22,494 nucleotides of DNA from Pseudomonadota bacterium (GTDB lineage Bacteria; Pseudomonadota; Gammaproteobacteria; Burkholderiales; Burkholderiaceae_E): assembly GCA_023388075.1 (NCBI GenBank), contig JAEWGX010000033.1:1-22494 (forward strand), written 5' to 3'. Under the pieces are notes generated by a model. The model did not search any database. It saw only the letters and a list, made by a program, of their open reading frames with translations, and was not told the DNA's origin. Below are positions 8,302 to 15,360 of this stretch, piece by piece; positions within the stretch are counted from its first letter, which is position 1; each line of letters begins with the position of its first letter. A program made the position numbers and the translations under genes.

Positions 8302-8563
8302 CCGACAGGTTGCGCCTAGGGGGAGGCCCGGATAACCCCTGCCCTTGGAATGTGCAATGATCACGGATCTGGTGCAATCGGGCTGCATTCGCGGCCTGGC
8401 ACCGGATCGGCCATGCTCACCCGTGGCCGGTCAGGCAGGCCATCGACCGATCGGAACGTCTATCGACAGCGCTTCGGCATCCAATGCGATCGCAGGACGC
8501 ATCGGTCGCCGCGGTCGCGGACAAGCCGCGGTGGCCATCACCAACGAGAGGAGTTTGCAGGTA
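8302..8563 (+). promoter_or_regulatory. TRAP operon upstream region with a GTGCAAT direct repeat
   Basis: About 260 non-coding bases precede the dctP-like gene. The heptamer GTGCAAT occurs at 8352-8358 and again at 8372-8378, start points exactly 20 bases apart (about two helical turns). This spacing suits a dimeric regulator binding one DNA face. ATCGAC is also repeated nearby (around 8442 and 8461). A TTGGAA at 8345-8350 could serve as a -35 box, but no convincing -10 follows at normal spacing. An open frame starts at 8345, but its extra N-terminal residues do not look like family sequence. The ribosome site AGAGGAG lies 10 bases before the ATG at 8564. Function as an operator is inference. 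Confidence 0.3.
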
Positions 8564-9715
8564 ATGAAAGAGAAGATTGCCAAGTCCGGTCTCGCCGCGA
8601 CGGTGAAGTCGGTGTTCTCGCGGCGCAAGTTCTTCCGGCGGGCTGCCGTCGGGACCGCCGCCGCCACCACCGCCATGGCGTTCCCCGCGATCGCGCGGGC
8701 CCAGGGACCCATCAACTTCCGGTTCCAGAGCACCTGGCCGACGGTCGACATCTTCCACGAGTTCGCGGTCGACTTCACCAAGAAGGTCAACGACATGACC
8801 GGCGGCGACCTGCGCATCGAGATGCTGCCGGCCGGCGCGGTCGTTCCCGCCTTCGGCCTGCTGGACGCCGTCTCCAAGGGCACCCTGGATGGCGGCCACG
8901 GCGTGCTCGGCTACAACTACGGCAAGCAGAACGCGCTCGCGCTCTTCTCCTCGGGCCCGGCCTTCGGCATGGATGCCAACATGATCCTGGCCTGGCACAA
9001 GTATGGCGGCGGCAAGGAGCTGCTCGCCAAGCTCTACGATTCGATCGGCGGCAACGTCGTGTCGTTCCTGAGCGGGCCGATGATGACCCAGCCGTTCGGC
9101 TGGTTCAAGAAGCCGATCACGAAGGCCGAGGACCTGAAGGGCCTCAAGTTCCGCACCAACGGGCTCGCCATCGACCTGTTCACGGAGATGGGCGCGGCGG
9201 TGAACGCGCTCCCGGGCGGAGAGATCGTGCCGGCGCTCGACCGCGGCCTGCTCGACGGCGCGGAGTTCAACAACGCCAGCTCCGACCGGCTGCTCGGCTT
9301 CCCGGACGTCTCCAAGGTCTGCATGCTGCAGAGCTTCCATCAGTCCGCCGAGACCTTCGAGATCATCTTCAACAAGGACAAGTACAACGGGCTGCCCAAG
9401 AAGCTGCAGGCGATCATCGAGAACGCCAGCGAGGCCGCGTCCGCGGACATGTCCTGGAAGGCGATCGACCGCTACTCCAAGGACTACATCAACCTGCAGA
9501 AGGACGGCGTGAAGTTCTACAAGACGCCGGATTCGATCCTGCGGGAGCAGCTGGTGGTGTGGGACCGGATCGTCGCCAAGAAGGCGGAGACCAACCCGCT
9601 GTTCAAGGAGATCGAGGCCTCGCAGCGTGCCTTCGCGGCCCGCGCCATGGCGGTCGACATGGACTACAACAACAACCGGCGCCTCGCCTACAACCACTAC
9701 TTCCGCAAGAGCTGA
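8564..9715 (+). CDS. dctP: TRAP transporter substrate-binding protein, DctP family (TakP/FcbT1-like), Tat-exported
   Basis: 383-residue periplasmic solute receptor for a tripartite ATP-independent (TRAP) transporter. The N-terminus carries a Tat signal: SRRKFF at residues 19-24, a short hydrophobic stretch, and a probable cut after AIARA near residue 46. The mature start, INFRFQSTWP, is typical of DctP proteins. LKFRTNGLA contains the conserved arginine (about R197) that in this family pairs with the substrate carboxylate. PGGEIVPALDRGLLDGAEF follows, as in the TakP/'mannitol-chloroaromatic' branch, so an organic acid is the likely ligand. The start is the ATG at 8564, which has AGAGGAG upstream, and not the longer frame beginning at 8345. 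It is the first gene of the TRAP set and is followed by a large hairpin before the permease genes. The symbol is given at family level only. Confidence 0.94.
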   Translation: MKEKIAKSGLAATVKSVFSRRKFFRRAAVGTAAATTAMAFPAIARAQGPINFRFQSTWPTVDIFHEFAVDFTKKVNDMTGGDLRIEMLPAGAVVPAFGLLDAVSKGTLDGGHGVLGYNYGKQNALALFSSGPAFGMDANMILAWHKYGGGKELLAKLYDSIGGNVVSFLSGPMMTQPFGWFKKPITKAEDLKGLKFRTNGLAIDLFTEMGAAVNALPGGEIVPALDRGLLDGAEFNNASSDRLLGFPDVSKVCMLQSFHQSAETFEIIFNKDKYNGLPKKLQAIIENASEAASADMSWKAIDRYSKDYINLQKDGVKFYKTPDSILREQLVVWDRIVAKKAETNPLFKEIEASQRAFAARAMAVDMDYNNNRRLAYNHYFRKS

Positions 9716-9723
9716 GCCTACGC

Positions 9724-9773
9724 CGGGCTCGGGCCGCCGGCTCCGTGCGACCGGCGGCCTCCTCGAGAGCCCG
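9724..9773 (+). promoter_or_regulatory. two-part stem-loop between binding-protein and permease genes
   Basis: The inner stem GGCCGCCGG (9732-9740) pairs with CCGGCGGCC (9751-9759) across a 10-base loop. The outer stem CGGGCTC (9724-9730) pairs with GAGCCCG (9767-9773). No T-run follows, so it need not stop transcription fully. A hairpin after the binding-protein gene is a known way to stabilise that message above the permease message, but this role is inferred. The rest of 9716-9899 holds no gene that I can see. Confidence 0.55.
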
Positions 9774-9899
9774 ACGTCGAAGCAGGCATGGCGCCGCCGT
9801 GCCTGCGGGGTGTCACCCCCACCCCTTCCCTCCGGGCCCGTTCAGCGGGCCCTCTTCCCCTGGTTCCCGTTCTGGCCACACTCGCAGGCTGATCCCACC

Positions 9900-10532
9900 A
9901 TGCAAGGCATCCTGGTCGCCGTCGACCGTTTCAATACCCGGATAGGACAGCTCTTCGGCTGGTTCGTCCTCGCGCTGACGCTGTTCGTCTCCTACGAGGT
10001 CTTCTCGCGCTACGTCCTCGGGCAGCCGCATTCCTGGTCCTTCGATTTCATGAACATGCTCTACGGCACCCTCTTCATGATGGGCGGTGCCTACACGCTC
10101 GCCAAGAACGGCCATGTCCGCGGCGACGTCCTCTACGGCTTCTTTCCGCCACGGCTGCAGGCCGGGCTCGACCTCGCCCTCTACATCCTCTTCTTCTTTC
10201 CCGGCGTGATCGCCATGTTCTGGGCCGGCTACTACTACGCCGCCGAATCCTGGGCCATCAACGAGCATTCGAACATCACAGCGGACGGGCCGCCGATCTA
10301 TCCCTTCAAGGCCGTGATCCCGGTGGCCGGGTTCTGCCTGCTGATGCAGGGCGTGGTCGAGGTGATTCGCTGCATCGCCTGCCTGCGGCAGGGCAACTGG
10401 CCGCCGCGGGACGAGGACGTCGAGGAGGTGGACGTCGACAAGCTGAAGGACATGGTGGACGTCAAGGACGCGGACATCGAGAAGCTCGACGACTACGTCA
10501 CCGGCCAGGCGGCGCAGGGGTCGACGCGATGA
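9900..10532 (+). CDS. dctQ: TRAP transporter small permease, DctQ family
   Basis: 210-residue inner-membrane protein with four predicted helices (about residues 17-38, 49-68, 88-112 and 135-158), the DctQ pattern. The motif SRYVLGQPHSWSFDF after helix 1 and the segment KNGHVRGDVLYG are typical. The start is set at the ATG at 9900, because the frame upstream to 9627 overlaps the binding-protein gene and is Arg/Pro-rich shadow sequence. The Shine-Dalgarno is weak (AGG about 12 bases upstream), so expression may depend on message structure or coupling. The C-terminus has an acidic tail (about residues 171-200, many Asp/Glu). The stop overlaps the dctM start by ATGA, so the two permease subunits should be made in step. 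The symbol is at family level. Confidence 0.92.
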   Translation: MQGILVAVDRFNTRIGQLFGWFVLALTLFVSYEVFSRYVLGQPHSWSFDFMNMLYGTLFMMGGAYTLAKNGHVRGDVLYGFFPPRLQAGLDLALYILFFFPGVIAMFWAGYYYAAESWAINEHSNITADGPPIYPFKAVIPVAGFCLLMQGVVEVIRCIACLRQGNWPPRDEDVEEVDVDKLKDMVDVKDADIEKLDDYVTGQAAQGSTR

Positions 10533-12442
10533 GGAAGGAGATCTGGTTCGGGCTTTCCATCCTCGCGGCGGTGGTCATCGCCATCGCCGTCCTGTTTCCG
10601 TCGCCGGCGGACATGACCAACGGCCACCTGGGGCTGCTGATGCTCGCCCTGATCGTGGTCACGATCATGCTGGGCTTTCCCACGGCGTTCACGCTGATGG
10701 GCATGGGCGTCATGTTTACGCTCTTCGCCTACCGCAACATGGGCTGGGACCTCGCCATCCAGCAGACGCTGGACCTGATGGTCCTGCGCACCTATGCGGT
10801 CATGACCAACGACGTGCTGATCGCGGTGCCCTTGTTCATCTTCATGGGCTACCTGGTCGAGCGCGCCAACCTGATTCAGAGCCTGTTCCAGGGCATGCAC
10901 CTGGCCATGGCGCGCATCCCGGGATCGCTCGCGGTCGCGACCATCGCGACCTGCGCGCTCTTCGCCACCGCGACCGGCATCGTCGGCGCGGTGGTCACGC
11001 TGATGGGACTGCTGGCGCTGCCTGCCATGCTGCGCGCCGGCTACGGCGTGCAGTTGTCGGCCGGCTCGATCACGGCCGGCGGCTGCCTGGGGATCATGCT
11101 GCCGCCCTCGGTGCTGCTGATCCTGTATGGCGCGGTGGCCGGCGTCTCGGTGGTGAAGCTGTATGCGGGCGCCTTCTTTCCGGGGTTGATGCTCGCAGCG
11201 ATGTACATGCTCTATGTCATCGTGCTGGCGAAGCTTCGCCCGAACCTCGCCCCGCCGCTGTCGGAGGAGGATCGCAAGGTCCTCCTGCCGGGCTTCGCGC
11301 AGCGGCTCAAGGACAACGTTGGCGACCGGGCGGTGCCGGCCCTGCTGGCCGGGCTGCGTGGCCGCGGCGATGCCGGCGTCTCCTTCGCCCGCCTGCTGTT
11401 CAATCTCTTCATTGCGCTGGCGCCGGCCATCCTCTTCGTGCTGGTCTTCTCGTCCAGCTACGTGAGCGTGACGGCCCCGGTGGTGGAGGCGGAGTACGAG
11501 CTGGAGCAGATGGGCGGCTTCACCAGCTTCGACGACGCCTCGAGCGACAGTGGCGGGTTGCAGGAGCCGCCCGGCTCCGGCCTGCAGGAGCCCGAGGCGG
11601 CCGAGGAGGCGGTTCCGCTCGGCGCCGAAGCCCCGCCTGCCGCGCCGGCGGACCCGGCCGCGGAAGCGCCGTCGGACGAGCCGCAAGGGCAGCCGGCACC
11701 GCTCGGCTTCTGGATCGCGTTGGCGGTGGCCGGCGTCGCCCTGCTGGCCTTCTATGCCCTGCTCAGCTTCGCCCGGCTGGAGATCTTCAAGATCCTGCTG
11801 AAGTCGTTCTTCCCGCTGACCCTGCTGATCCTGGCGGTGCTCGGCAGCATCATCGTCGGCCTGTGCACCCCGACAGAAGCGGCCGCCCTGGGCGCGCTGG
11901 GCGGCATCCTTCTCGCGCTCGCCTATCGGCGGCTCAGCTATCCGATGGTGCGGGAGTCGGTGTTCCTCGCCACGAAGACGAGCGCGATGGTGTGCTGGCT
12001 CTTCATTGGCTCCAGCATCTTCTCGGCCGCCTTCGCGCTGCTGGGCGGCCAGGAGATCATCAACAACTGGGTGATGGGGATGGACCTCACCCCGGTGCAG
12101 TTCATGATCCTCGCCCAGGTGGTGATCTTCCTGCTGGGCTGGCCGCTGGAGTGGACCGAGATCATCATCATCTTCATGCCGATCTTCCTGCCGCTCCTGG
12201 TCCATTTCCAGATCGATCCGCTCTTCTTCGGACTGCTGGTGGCGCTCAATCTGCAGACGGCGTTCCTGTCGCCGCCGGTGGCCATGTCCGCCTTCTACCT
12301 GAAGGGTGTCTCGCCGCCGCACGTGACGCTGAACCAGATCTTCCTGGGAATGCTCCCGTTCATGGCGATCCAGGTCGTCGCGATCGTGGTCCTCTACCTG
12401 TTCCCCGGTATCGGACTCTGGCTGCCGAGCGTGCTGTACTGA
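10529..12442 (+). CDS. dctM: TRAP transporter large permease, DctM family, with extra helices and acidic linker
   Basis: 637-residue inner-membrane transport subunit that couples Na+ or H+ entry to solute uptake, presumably with the DctP and DctQ encoded upstream. Family marks are LGFPTAFTLMG, DVLIAVPLFIFMGYL, GGCLGIMLPPSVLLILYG and the C-terminal-half signature CTPTEAAALGALGG (about residue 446). A typical DctM has about 430 residues. The surplus sits between the two halves: an added helix at about 286-312, a soluble stretch at about 318-390 rich in Glu, Asp, Pro and Ala, and a second added helix at about 391-414. No frameshift is visible, and the second half is intact to WLPSVLY. The FcbT3/'mannitol-chloroaromatic' branch may share such an enlargement. 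I could not check this. Translation begins inside the dctQ stop (ATGA). Confidence 0.92.
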   Translation: MRKEIWFGLSILAAVVIAIAVLFPSPADMTNGHLGLLMLALIVVTIMLGFPTAFTLMGMGVMFTLFAYRNMGWDLAIQQTLDLMVLRTYAVMTNDVLIAVPLFIFMGYLVERANLIQSLFQGMHLAMARIPGSLAVATIATCALFATATGIVGAVVTLMGLLALPAMLRAGYGVQLSAGSITAGGCLGIMLPPSVLLILYGAVAGVSVVKLYAGAFFPGLMLAAMYMLYVIVLAKLRPNLAPPLSEEDRKVLLPGFAQRLKDNVGDRAVPALLAGLRGRGDAGVSFARLLFNLFIALAPAILFVLVFSSSYVSVTAPVVEAEYELEQMGGFTSFDDASSDSGGLQEPPGSGLQEPEAAEEAVPLGAEAPPAAPADPAAEAPSDEPQGQPAPLGFWIALAVAGVALLAFYALLSFARLEIFKILLKSFFPLTLLILAVLGSIIVGLCTPTEAAALGALGGILLALAYRRLSYPMVRESVFLATKTSAMVCWLFIGSSIFSAAFALLGGQEIINNWVMGMDLTPVQFMILAQVVIFLLGWPLEWTEIIIIFMPIFLPLLVHFQIDPLFFGLLVALNLQTAFLSPPVAMSAFYLKGVSPPHVTLNQIFLGMLPFMAIQVVAIVVLYLFPGIGLWLPSVLY

Positions 12443-12451
12443 GCGAGGGAA

Positions 12452-12473
12452 GGCCGGCGGCTCGGGCCGCCGG
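12452..12473. terminator. GC hairpin between convergent dctM and acyl-CoA dehydrogenase genes
   Basis: A perfect 9-base-pair stem, GCCGGCGGC (12452-12460) with GCCGCCGGC (12465-12473), closes a TCGG tetraloop ten bases after the dctM stop. There is no T-run on either side, so it is a U-less terminator or a 3' stabiliser at best. It could serve both convergent transcripts. Confidence 0.45.
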
Positions 12474-12511
12474 CTGCGGGTCGCCCGTGGCGACGGCCCG
12501 CGCGCCGGGCG

Positions 12512-13768
12512 CTAGCGCGCCGGGCGGTCGGCGGTCCGGTCCACCGCGACGACCGGACGCTTGCCGAGCTCGATCCGCGCGATGGCGCGCCGGTGCACCT
12601 CGTCCGGCCCGTCGACGATGCGCACCGTCCGCTGGTGCGCATAGCCTTCGGCCAGCCAGAAGTCCGCGGTGACGCCGGCGGCGCCATAGGCCTGGATGGC
12701 CCAGTCGAATATCTTGCACGACATGTTGGGCGCAACCACCTTGATCATCGCGATCTCGGCGCGGGCCGCCTTGTTGCCGGCCACGTCCATCATCCGCGCC
12801 GCGTTCAGCGTGAGCAGGCGCGCCTGGTCGATCATGCAACGCGACTCGGCGATCCGTTCGTGCCAGATCGACTGGGTGGCAAGTGGCGCGCCGAACGCCA
12901 CCCGCGACTGCAGGCGGTCGCACATCGCCTCGAGCGCCCGCTCCGCGGCGCCGATCGAGCGCATGCAGTGGTGAATACGGCCCGGGCCGAGCCTGCCCTG
13001 CGCGATCTCGAAGCCCCTGCCCTCGCCGAGCAGGATGTTCTCCGCCGGCACGCGGACGTCGTCGAGCGCGACCTCCATGTGGCCATGCGGCGCGTCGTCG
13101 TAGCCGAACACCGTGAGCGGACGCAGCACCTTCACGCCCGGCGTGTCGCGCGGCACCAGGATCATCGACTGCTGCGCGTGACGGGCGGCCTGGGGATCGG
13201 TCTTGCCCATCACGATGAAGATTTCGCAGTTCGGATGGCCCGCGCCGCTCGAGAACCACTTGCGCCCGTTGATGACGTAGTCGTCCCCGTCGCGACGGAT
13301 GCTGCACTCGATGTTCGTGGCGTCCGACGAGGCGACGGCCGGCTCGGTCATGAGGAAGGCGGAGCGGATCCTGCCCTCCAGGAGCGGCGCGAGCCAGCGG
13401 GCCTTGTGCGCCTCCGTGCCGTACCGCTCGATCGTCTCCATGTTGCCGGTATCGGGCGCGGAGCAGTTGAACACCTCGGCCGACCACATCACCCGGCCCA
13501 TGACCTCGCAGAATGGTGCGTAGGCAAGGTTGGAAAGGCCTTCGGGCACCCGCTCCGAGTGCGGCAGGAAGAGGTTCCACAGCCCCGCCTTGCGCGCGAG
13601 CGGCTTGAGCTCCTCGACCACCGGAACGGCGCGCCAGGGGTTGCCTTCCCGGCGCATGGCGAGGAGCTCCCCTTCGTGGCGCGCCTCGTTCGGGTAGATG
13701 TGCTCGTCGAAGAAGTCCTTCAACCGCTGCAGCAGATCGGCCGTCCGGGGCTCCTGGTCCCACAACAT
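12512..13768 (-). CDS. acyl-CoA dehydrogenase (ACAD10/11-like subfamily), copy 2
   Basis: 418-residue FAD acyl-CoA dehydrogenase. It shares long motif runs with copy 1 at 1560-2807: EVFNCSAPDTGNME, MTEPAVASSDATNI, INGRKWFSSGAGHPNC, RLGPGRIHHCMRSIG and DGPDEVHRRAIARIELGK. As in copy 1, Asp stands where medium-chain dehydrogenases have the catalytic Glu. The start is the ATG at 13768, with AGGGAG about 7 bases upstream. The longer frame to 13834 runs back into the serS stop region and is not supported. It lies 62 bases downstream of serS on the same strand and convergent to the TRAP operon. It may be co-transcribed with serS or have its own promoter. The substrate is unknown. The subfamily includes enzymes acting on long or hydroxylated acyl-CoAs. 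Confidence 0.93.
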   Translation of the reverse strand: MLWDQEPRTADLLQRLKDFFDEHIYPNEARHEGELLAMRREGNPWRAVPVVEELKPLARKAGLWNLFLPHSERVPEGLSNLAYAPFCEVMGRVMWSAEVFNCSAPDTGNMETIERYGTEAHKARWLAPLLEGRIRSAFLMTEPAVASSDATNIECSIRRDGDDYVINGRKWFSSGAGHPNCEIFIVMGKTDPQAARHAQQSMILVPRDTPGVKVLRPLTVFGYDDAPHGHMEVALDDVRVPAENILLGEGRGFEIAQGRLGPGRIHHCMRSIGAAERALEAMCDRLQSRVAFGAPLATQSIWHERIAESRCMIDQARLLTLNAARMMDVAGNKAARAEIAMIKVVAPNMSCKIFDWAIQAYGAAGVTADFWLAEGYAHQRTVRIVDGPDEVHRRAIARIELGKRPVVAVDRTADRPAR

Positions 13769-13830
13769 CGCGTTTCTCCCTCTTCCTGTGTGAATCGTCC
13801 GCGCCCGATGCGCGGCGATGCGGCACCCGG

Positions 13831-15159
13831 TCAACCCGCCGGCGTCAGCACGTCGAGCCCGCCCATGTAGCCGCGCAGCGCCTCCGGCACGATGACCGAA
13901 CCGTTCGCCTGCTGGTGGTTCTCCAATACCGCGACCAGCGTCCGGCCGACGGCCAGCCCGGAACCGTTCAGTGTGTGGACCAGCTCGGGCTTGCCGCTGC
14001 CGCTGCGGAACCGTGCCTGCATCCGCCGGGCCTGGAAGGCCTCGCAGTTCGATACCGAGGAGATCTCCCTATAAGTGCCCTGCCCGGGCAGCCAGACCTC
14101 CAGGTCGAATGTCTTCGCCGAGGCGAACCCGAGATCCCCCGTGCACAGCGCCATCACCCGATACGGCAGGTCGAGCGCCCGCAGGATCGATTCGGCATGG
14201 CCGACCATCTCCTCCAGCGCCGCATAGGAGCGATCCGGCGTCGTGATCTGCACCATCTCGACCTTGTCGAACTGGTGCTGCCGGATCATGCCCCGGGTGT
14301 CGCGGCCATAGGCCCCCGCTTCCGAGCGGAAGCAGGGCGTGTGCGCGGTCAGCCTGAGCGGCAGGAGGTCAGCATCCAGGATCTCCTCGCGAACGAGATT
14401 GGTGAGGGATACCTCGCTGGTGGGGATGAGGTAGAAATCCGCATCGCCCGCGGTGCCGTCCGGACCGGCTCCCTCCGTGTCCGGTCCCTGCCCACCGCGG
14501 CGCACGCTGAACAGGTCGTCCTCGAACTTGGGCAGCTGGCCGGTGCCCCGCAGCGTGGCCGGGCCGACCAGATACGGCGTATGGCATTCCTCGTAGCCGT
14601 GACGCCCGGTGTGCGTGTCCAGCATGAACTGCGCGAGTGCCCGATGCAGCCGGGCGACTCCGCGCTTCATGACGACGAAGCGTGCGCCCGAGAGCTTGGC
14701 CGCGGATTCGAAATCCAGCCCGAGCGGCGTGCCCAGCGCCACGTGATCGCGGGCGGGGAAGTCGAGCTCCCGCGGGGTGCCCCAGCGACGCACCTCGACG
14801 TTGTCCGCCTCCGACTTGCCCACCGGCACCGATTCGTGCGGCAGGTTCGGGAGCACGAGCAGGAAGTCCTCCAGCGCAGCCTGCGCCTCGCTCATCTCGA
14901 CGGCTGCCTGCTGCTGCTGCTCGCCGATCGAAGCGGCCTCGGCGAGCAGGGCGTCCGCGCTCTCCTTGCGGGCCTTGGCCTGGCCGATCTGCCTGGAAAG
15001 CGCATTGCGCCGCGCCTGCAGGTCTTCGGCTCTCCCCTGGGCGGACTTGCGCCGCGATTCGAGCTGCTGGAAATGGTCGAGGTCGAACTGGAAGCCCCTG
15101 TCCTGGAGCCGGCGTGCCACTTGTGCGGCGTCGCGCCGCAGGAGCTGGTTGTCGATCAT
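13831..15159 (-). CDS. serS: seryl-tRNA synthetase
   Basis: Class II aminoacyl-tRNA synthetase that charges tRNA-Ser, and tRNA-Sec where present. The N-terminal coiled-coil arm (about residues 28-98, rich in Glu/Gln/Lys/Arg) reaches for the long variable arm of tRNA. The catalytic core shows YLIPTSEV, motif 2 (CFRSEAGAYGRDTRG...QFDKVEM, about 276-302) and motif 3 (LNGSGLAVGRTLVAVLENHQ, about 397-416). The start is the ATG at 15159, which gives the normal MIDNQLLR opening. A GTG 27 bases further upstream is less family-like. The Shine-Dalgarno is weak. The 442 residues exceed the usual ~430 mainly because of a Gly/Asp-rich insertion at about 219-239. rarA is its usual neighbour in betaproteobacteria, but here a lipase and a gene remnant lie between them. 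Confidence 0.97.
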   Translation of the reverse strand: MIDNQLLRRDAAQVARRLQDRGFQFDLDHFQQLESRRKSAQGRAEDLQARRNALSRQIGQAKARKESADALLAEAASIGEQQQQAAVEMSEAQAALEDFLLVLPNLPHESVPVGKSEADNVEVRRWGTPRELDFPARDHVALGTPLGLDFESAAKLSGARFVVMKRGVARLHRALAQFMLDTHTGRHGYEECHTPYLVGPATLRGTGQLPKFEDDLFSVRRGGQGPDTEGAGPDGTAGDADFYLIPTSEVSLTNLVREEILDADLLPLRLTAHTPCFRSEAGAYGRDTRGMIRQHQFDKVEMVQITTPDRSYAALEEMVGHAESILRALDLPYRVMALCTGDLGFASAKTFDLEVWLPGQGTYREISSVSNCEAFQARRMQARFRSGSGKPELVHTLNGSGLAVGRTLVAVLENHQQANGSVIVPEALRGYMGGLDVLTPAG

Positions 15160-15210
15160 CCCGGCATGATAATCGGTGAGAACCACGGCGGGCGCGCCTG
15201 CGGCCGGCGA

Positions 15211-15256
15211 GGCCGAGGGGCGATGCCTCGGCCGCTGCGCAGGCCGTATCTATAAT
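15211..15256. promoter_or_regulatory. serS/lipase divergent region: hairpin and TATAAT box
   Basis: The 200 bases between the divergent serS and lipase genes hold a perfect 8-base-pair hairpin, GGCCGAGG (15211-15218) with CCTCGGCC (15226-15233). A consensus -10 hexamer TATAAT (15251-15256) lies on the plus strand. No matching -35 box is present at 16-18 bases, so a lipase promoter starting near 15263 is only a candidate. Nothing else coding is seen in 15160-15360. Confidence 0.35.
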
Positions 15257-15360
15257 CGCGGCACCTCCAGACGGCCTTGCCGGCGCCTGGATGCCGTGGT
15301 CGCGACGGACGCCTGGTTCCGGCGGCACGACGCCACCGCCAAGGCCAACCCCGGGAATCC

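Noticed and set aside
8397..8411. Sigma-54-like promoter (TGGCAC, then GC 10 bases after GG) upstream of dctP
   Set aside because: The -24 part fits but the -12 part reads TCGGCC and not TTGC. There is also no bEBP gene or clear upstream activator site.
8345..8563. Upstream start extending the TRAP binding protein by 73 residues
   Set aside because: The Tat signal and a good AGAGGAG site fix the start at 8564. The extra residues would bury the signal peptide.
10493..12322. 609-codon minus-strand frame opposite dctM
   Set aside because: The His/Gln/Asp/Arg repeats arise from reading the codons of a membrane protein backwards. There is no domain and no ribosome site, and it lies over a complete DctM.
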